A stretch of 64,000 nucleotides of DNA from an uncultured Clostridia bacterium (lineage in GTDB: Bacteria > Bacillota > Clostridia > Christensenellales > Borkfalkiaceae): the NCBI GenBank assembly GCA_944367045.1, contig CALVWI010000009.1, forward strand, positions 16,056 through 80,055. Reading direction: 5' to 3'. Each line of letters opens with the position of its first letter. Within the stretch, counting starts at the first letter, position 1. The notes under the pieces are model-generated. The model made no database searches and was not told the origin of the DNA. It was given only the letters and a program-made list of their open reading frames with translations. A program made the position numbers and the translations under genes. Below are positions 60,600-64,000 of this stretch, in pieces.

Positions 60600-61817
60600 A
60601 TGGTAAGATTTACGTTACCGAGAGACCTTTATCACGGAAAGGGCGCTCTCGAAGCTCTCAAGACCCTTGAGGGCAAGAAGGCAATCGTGTGCGTGGGCGG
60701 CGGCTCGATGAAGCGTTTCGGCTTCCTCGACAAGGCCGTTTCCTACCTCAAGGAAGCCGGCATGGAAGTGGAGCTCTTCGAAGGCATCGAGTCCGATCCT
60801 TCCGTCGAGACCGTCATGCGCGGTGCTGAGGCCATGCTCAAGTTCCAGCCCGACTGGATCGTCGCCATGGGCGGCGGTTCGCCCATCGACGCTGCGAAGG
60901 CAATGTGGATCAAGTATGAGTATCCCGACATCACCTTCGAAGAGATGTGCAAGGTGTTCGGCATCCCCAAGCTCCGTCAGAAGGCAAAGTTCTGCGCCAT
61001 CTCCTCGACGTCCGGCACGGCGACCGAAGTCACTGCCTTCTCCATCATCACCGACTATCACAAGGGCATCAAGTATCCCATTGCGGACTTTGAGATCACG
61101 CCCGACGTCGCCATCGTCGATCCCGAACTTGCAGAGACGATGCCCAAGAAGCTCGTCGCTCACACGGGTATGGACGCCATGACGCACGCCATCGAGTCCT
61201 ACGTCTCCACCGCCAACTGCGACTTCACCGATCCTCTCGCCATCCACGCGATCGAGATGATCCAGAAGTACCTCATTCCTTCCTACAACGGCGATATGGT
61301 AGCGCGCGACAAGATGCACAACGCTCAGTGCCTTGCAGGTCAGGCGTTCTCGAATGCACTGCTCGGCATCGTCCACTCCATGGCGCACAAGACGGGCGCT
61401 GCGTTTGCCGACTACGGCGCGCACATCATCCACGGCGCTGCGAACGCTATGTACCTGCCCAAGGTCATCGCCTACAACGCAAAGGATGAGACCGCGAAGA
61501 AGCGCTACGGCGTCATCGCAGACTACATGCACCTCGGCGGCGCGAACGATGACGAGAAGGTCGCTCTCCTCATCAAGACGCTGCGCGACATGAACGATGC
61601 GCTCAACATCCCTCACTGCATCAAGAACTACGGTGCGGACAGCTATCCCTGCGAGCAGGGCTTCGTTCCCGAGGACGTGTTCCTTGCACGCCTGCCCGAG
61701 ATCGCCAAGAACGCCATCGGCGACGCTTGCACGGGTTCCAACCCTCGTATCCCCACGCAGGAAGAGATGGAAAAGCTCCTCAAGTGCTGCTACTACGACA
61801 CCGAGGTCGATTTCTAA
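60600..61817 (+). CDS. Iron-containing alcohol dehydrogenase
   Basis: 405-residue group III (Fe-ADH) enzyme. GGGSPIDAAKAMW binds NAD(P), and the metal site includes Asp/His in HTGMDAMTHAIE and His residues in IVHSMAHKTGAAF and AHIIHGAANA. It reduces aldehydes to alcohols at the end of fermentation; alcohol preference (ethanol, butanol, propanediol) cannot be read. The near-consensus promoter and a codon choice with more GCT/TCC than neighbours suggest high expression. Ends at a strong terminator. Confidence 0.93.
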   Translation: MVRFTLPRDLYHGKGALEALKTLEGKKAIVCVGGGSMKRFGFLDKAVSYLKEAGMEVELFEGIESDPSVETVMRGAEAMLKFQPDWIVAMGGGSPIDAAKAMWIKYEYPDITFEEMCKVFGIPKLRQKAKFCAISSTSGTATEVTAFSIITDYHKGIKYPIADFEITPDVAIVDPELAETMPKKLVAHTGMDAMTHAIESYVSTANCDFTDPLAIHAIEMIQKYLIPSYNGDMVARDKMHNAQCLAGQAFSNALLGIVHSMAHKTGAAFADYGAHIIHGAANAMYLPKVIAYNAKDETAKKRYGVIADYMHLGGANDDEKVALLIKTLRDMNDALNIPHCIKNYGADSYPCEQGFVPEDVFLARLPEIAKNAIGDACTGSNPRIPTQEEMEKLLKCCYYDTEVDF

Positions 61818-61839
61818 ACCTCTCCGTGAAAACAAATTC

Positions 61840-61871
61840 GCCCCGCGGCTTGAAGCCGCGGGGCTGTTTTT
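61840..61871 (+). terminator. Terminator after the alcohol dehydrogenase gene
   Basis: GCCCCGCGGCT and AGCCGCGGGGC form a perfect 11-bp stem around TGA and are followed by TGTTTTTA. Confidence 0.9.
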
Positions 61872-61875
61872 ATGC

Positions 61876-63282
61876 TCAGAGCGTCTTTTTGAATTTTCTT
61901 TCCCGCTTGATGTAGAGGGGAATGGTGAGCCCCAAGGAGCCGAGCGAAAGCACCGCGAACACTGCCGCGCCGATCCCCAACAGCATCTGAATGAGCTGCT
62001 GTTTTTCCACTTCTCTCTGCACGGCGAGGTTTGGCTGCATGGTGACGGTGATGTAGTAGTCATTCATACTGGCCATTTTCTCGGCATGGATGTCGGAAAG
62101 TCCGCCCTGGTATTCGGGCTCGTAGGCATAAAATTCTATGATGTTGCCGTCGTCCGCCTCCACGCGGTACTTCTTGATGGTGCAAAGCGTGCCCTCGTCC
62201 GTCTCTTCGGTATGGTAATAGGGGAGATATTCCTCGGGAAAGTGCTTGAAGAGATACACGACGTCATAGGAGCCCGTCACTTTATCGATGGAGGGCATCT
62301 CTTCGTCGACGAGTGTGTATTCATTCGAGGAAAAGTAGGAGAACGGCCCGGAGCGTGTGCCGATGGAACGGTGGGTGGTCGTGAAGGTGTAGACGTTCAC
62401 TAAGCCCACCTGCCAGGTCGCATAGCACCCTAACAGCACGCCCGTGACGATGGCAAGGCAGACAAAGGGGAGCACGATGGTGAGCGAAATGTGCTTGAAC
62501 CGCCACTTTGTGAGCTTGAGATCCTTCGCGGCGGCCTCGGCGAGGGGCGCGGCCTCCTCGTTTGTCTCGAGCGCGAAGAGGAGCTTCTTCTGCCGTTTCT
62601 GAAGGATGGGGAGCCCGACCGCGAGCGTCACTCCCGCAAACACCGCCGCGATGAGCAGCTGAATGAGCAGGTTGCCGATGTTGAACGAGAGCCCCGTATG
62701 CGCGGGCGCTCCGGTATGCAGGAGCAGGAACCCGAACGCGGTGATATTCGCAAAACACAGCCAGAACATCGCCCTGTCGAGCGCGAGGCGAAGGGAGAGG
62801 GCATTTTTCGACGCTGTTTCTTCGCCGAGGGCAAAGCGCAGCCTTCGGATACAGACGGCGGCTGTCACGACGGATGCGGCGAGGAAGATGAGTCCTATAA
62901 AGAACCCGATGAGGCTCTCGAGCGCGGCATAGCCGATGAGAGAGCAAAGAAGAATGCCCAGAGCGGTCAGCCCGCCCGCGATCCAGCACGTTGTCGCAAG
63001 GTCTGTTCTCTGCTTCCGATACAGCCGCTCCATCGCCTTCTCGCGCTTTTCGGGCACGGCCTCCTGCGGGGATAGCCGTTTGCCGCGGATGATCTCGTCG
63101 CACGTCACGCCGTAGAGCTCGGCGAGCACGGGCAGCATGGAGATGTCCGGGCAGGACGCGCCCGTCTCCCAGCTCGACACCGTCTTATTCGAGACGCCGA
63201 GCCGTTCCGCGACCTCCTGCTGTGTATATCCTTTTGATTTTCTGAGTGCCGCGAGAAATTCACCCATCTGATTTTCTGCCAT
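61876..63282 (-). CDS. XRE-family regulator fused to a membrane domain
   Basis: 468-residue protein. An N-terminal HTH_3 domain (KSKGYTQQEVAERLGVSNKTVSSWE) is followed by a charged linker, about five membrane helices in pairs, an extracytoplasmic domain of roughly 120 residues (TTHRSIGTRS to MASMNDYYITV) and a final helix with basic tail. It could sense an external or membrane signal and act on DNA directly. Two adjacent ATGs exist; the one at 63282 has better spacing to GGAGG than 63285. Target genes are unknown. Confidence 0.88.
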   Translation of the reverse strand: MAENQMGEFLAALRKSKGYTQQEVAERLGVSNKTVSSWETGASCPDISMLPVLAELYGVTCDEIIRGKRLSPQEAVPEKREKAMERLYRKQRTDLATTCWIAGGLTALGILLCSLIGYAALESLIGFFIGLIFLAASVVTAAVCIRRLRFALGEETASKNALSLRLALDRAMFWLCFANITAFGFLLLHTGAPAHTGLSFNIGNLLIQLLIAAVFAGVTLAVGLPILQKRQKKLLFALETNEEAAPLAEAAAKDLKLTKWRFKHISLTIVLPFVCLAIVTGVLLGCYATWQVGLVNVYTFTTTHRSIGTRSGPFSYFSSNEYTLVDEEMPSIDKVTGSYDVVYLFKHFPEEYLPYYHTEETDEGTLCTIKKYRVEADDGNIIEFYAYEPEYQGGLSDIHAEKMASMNDYYITVTMQPNLAVQREVEKQQLIQMLLGIGAAVFAVLSLGSLGLTIPLYIKRERKFKKTL

Positions 63283-63410
63283 CATGCACCTCCTTGTTTT
63301 CGCCTTGATTTTACCACAGCTCGGACTGTTTTTCAACCGCAATCGCCTTGAAAACGCTCCAAGCTCCTTGGAATGTGTCCGAAATCACGTGGAGCGTGGT
63401 TGATTTTTGC

Positions 63411-63439
63411 TTGACATTGGCCGATAACGGTGTTATAAA
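63411..63439 (+). promoter_or_regulatory. Promoter of the cupin/TetR unit
   Basis: TTGACA (63411-63416) and TATAAA (63434-63439), spacing 17 bp, 21 bp before the ATG. Confidence 0.8.
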
Positions 63440-63460
63440 ATAAGAATAAGCGAGGCGGAT

Positions 63461-63790
63461 ATGTTGATCGATTTTGAAACGATTCCCGAGCGGGAAGTTA
63501 AAGGCATGAACGGGGGAGAGGGCAGCCTCTTCGCGAAGATGTTTATGGGCGAGCACGGCAAGCTCATCCCCTGCCGCATGGCGGCGGGCGCGTCCATCGG
63601 GATGCACGCCCACCCGACGAGCGACGACATCAATTTCGTGCTTGCGGGCACGGGGAAGGCGGTCGTGGACGGCAGGGAGGAGCCCCTTCGCGCGGGTGTC
63701 TGCCACATTTGCCCCAAGGGCTCGTCGCACGCCATCTATAACACGGGAGCGGACGAGCTCGTCCTTCTCACCGTCGTCGTCGAACGGTGA
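63461..63790 (+). CDS. Small cupin-domain protein
   Basis: 109-residue single-domain cupin: GMHAHPTSDDINFVLAGTG supplies metal ligands of motif 1 and CPKGSSHAIYN motif 2. It may be an isomerase or ligand-binding protein. It precedes a TetR gene by 34 bp, likely in one operon. No substrate can be assigned. Confidence 0.88.
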   Translation: MLIDFETIPEREVKGMNGGEGSLFAKMFMGEHGKLIPCRMAAGASIGMHAHPTSDDINFVLAGTGKAVVDGREEPLRAGVCHICPKGSSHAIYNTGADELVLLTVVVER

Positions 63791-63824
63791 ACTGGCGGCG
63801 GAAAGACATCAAGGGAGGCACAAA

Positions 63825-64000
63825 ATGCGGGAAAAGGACGACAGCGCGCGCGGGAAAATTTTGGAGGCGGCCAAGGCGGAATTTTTGGAGCGCGGCTTTG
63901 CCGAGGCCTCCATGCGCACCATCGCCGAGCGCGCGGGCTTCACGACGGGCATGCTCTACAGCCGCTTTGCGGACAAGAGCGAGATCTTCCGCGAGCTCGT
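63825..64000 (+). CDS. TetR-family regulator, truncated by window end
   Basis: 58 codons are visible from an ATG at 63825 with AGGGAGGCACAAA upstream. AAKAEFLERGFAEASMRTIAERAGFTTGMLYSRFADKSEIF is a TetR-type helix-turn-helix. The ligand domain lies outside the window. Confidence 0.88.
   Translation, partial: MREKDDSARGKILEAAKAEFLERGFAEASMRTIAERAGFTTGMLYSRFADKSEIFREL

Noticed and set aside
1-64000. CRISPR array
   Set aside because: No regularly spaced direct repeats with unique spacers were seen in any intergenic stretch.

Overview
The window looks like about 64 kb of ordinary chromosome from a GC-rich, probably gut-dwelling Gram-positive anaerobe of class Clostridia. The signs are strong GGAGG ribosome sites, TTGACA-17-TATAAT promoters, a FeoB-associated Cys-rich protein, a Firmicutes-type GalT, indolepyruvate:ferredoxin oxidoreductase, a B12-dependent methionine synthase that lacks its own reactivation domain, and many glycoside hydrolases. 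A placement near Christensenellales is a guess from gene content and is not proven. There is no rRNA, CRISPR array, transposase or intact prophage.

Layout: (1) 1-9.5 kb is an L-arabinose/arabinan/galactoside cluster: FGGY ribulokinase, araD, a 58-residue small gene, araA, GH36 alpha-galactosidase, a UDP-sugar pyrophosphorylase, a small unknown gene and a GH51 arabinofuranosidase. (2) 9.5-12.8 kb carries an exported MBL-fold hydrolase, minD-minE and degV. (3) 12.85-13.35 kb has tRNA-Ser(UGA), a strong terminator and then a gene-free, highly structured inverted-repeat element. (4) 13.36-15.9 kb is feoA-feoB-Cys-rich protein (minus strand). (5) 16.0-31.9 kb is the most distinctive region. A LacI regulator diverges from one long operon behind a promoter with two matched operators 53 bp apart. 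The operon encodes a cytoplasmic GH32-like enzyme, a small membrane protein, a GH32-like lipoprotein, a complete Opp/Dpp-type ABC importer (binding protein, two permeases, two ATPases), a 982-residue membrane-anchored surface protein with Ig-like repeats, and a second GH32-like lipoprotein. It reads as a Gram-positive glycan-utilisation locus that uses a peptide-type importer.

(6) 32-36 kb holds a cupin, an SDR with an Asn at the catalytic Lys position, an unknown membrane protein, and a small phage-holin-like cassette followed by a membrane protein with an HEAGH motif. (7) 36.1-44.1 kb is an aryl-acid cluster (acyl-CoA synthetase, PaaK, IorB, IorA, amidohydrolase) divergent from a sodium:solute symporter. 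(8) 44.1-46.3 kb is a paired half-size chromate transporter facing a LysR gene across a shared palindromic control region. (9) 46.4-51.7 kb has two GH31 enzymes, an alpha/beta hydrolase, a deleted GH43 pseudogene and a second gene scrap. (10) 51.8-55.6 kb is metF, the methionine-synthase reactivation domain and metH, with a promoter that predicts a nearly leaderless metF mRNA. (11) 55.7-60.4 kb is galTKE with a divergent AraC regulator. (12) 60.5-64 kb has an iron alcohol dehydrogenase, an XRE membrane regulator, a cupin and a TetR gene cut by the window edge.

Together these genes describe a saccharolytic organism that takes apart arabinose-, galactose-, glucose/xylose- and possibly fructose-containing plant glycans, feeds sugars through pentose phosphate and Leloir routes, scavenges ferrous iron, and exchanges aryl acids and aromatic amino acids.
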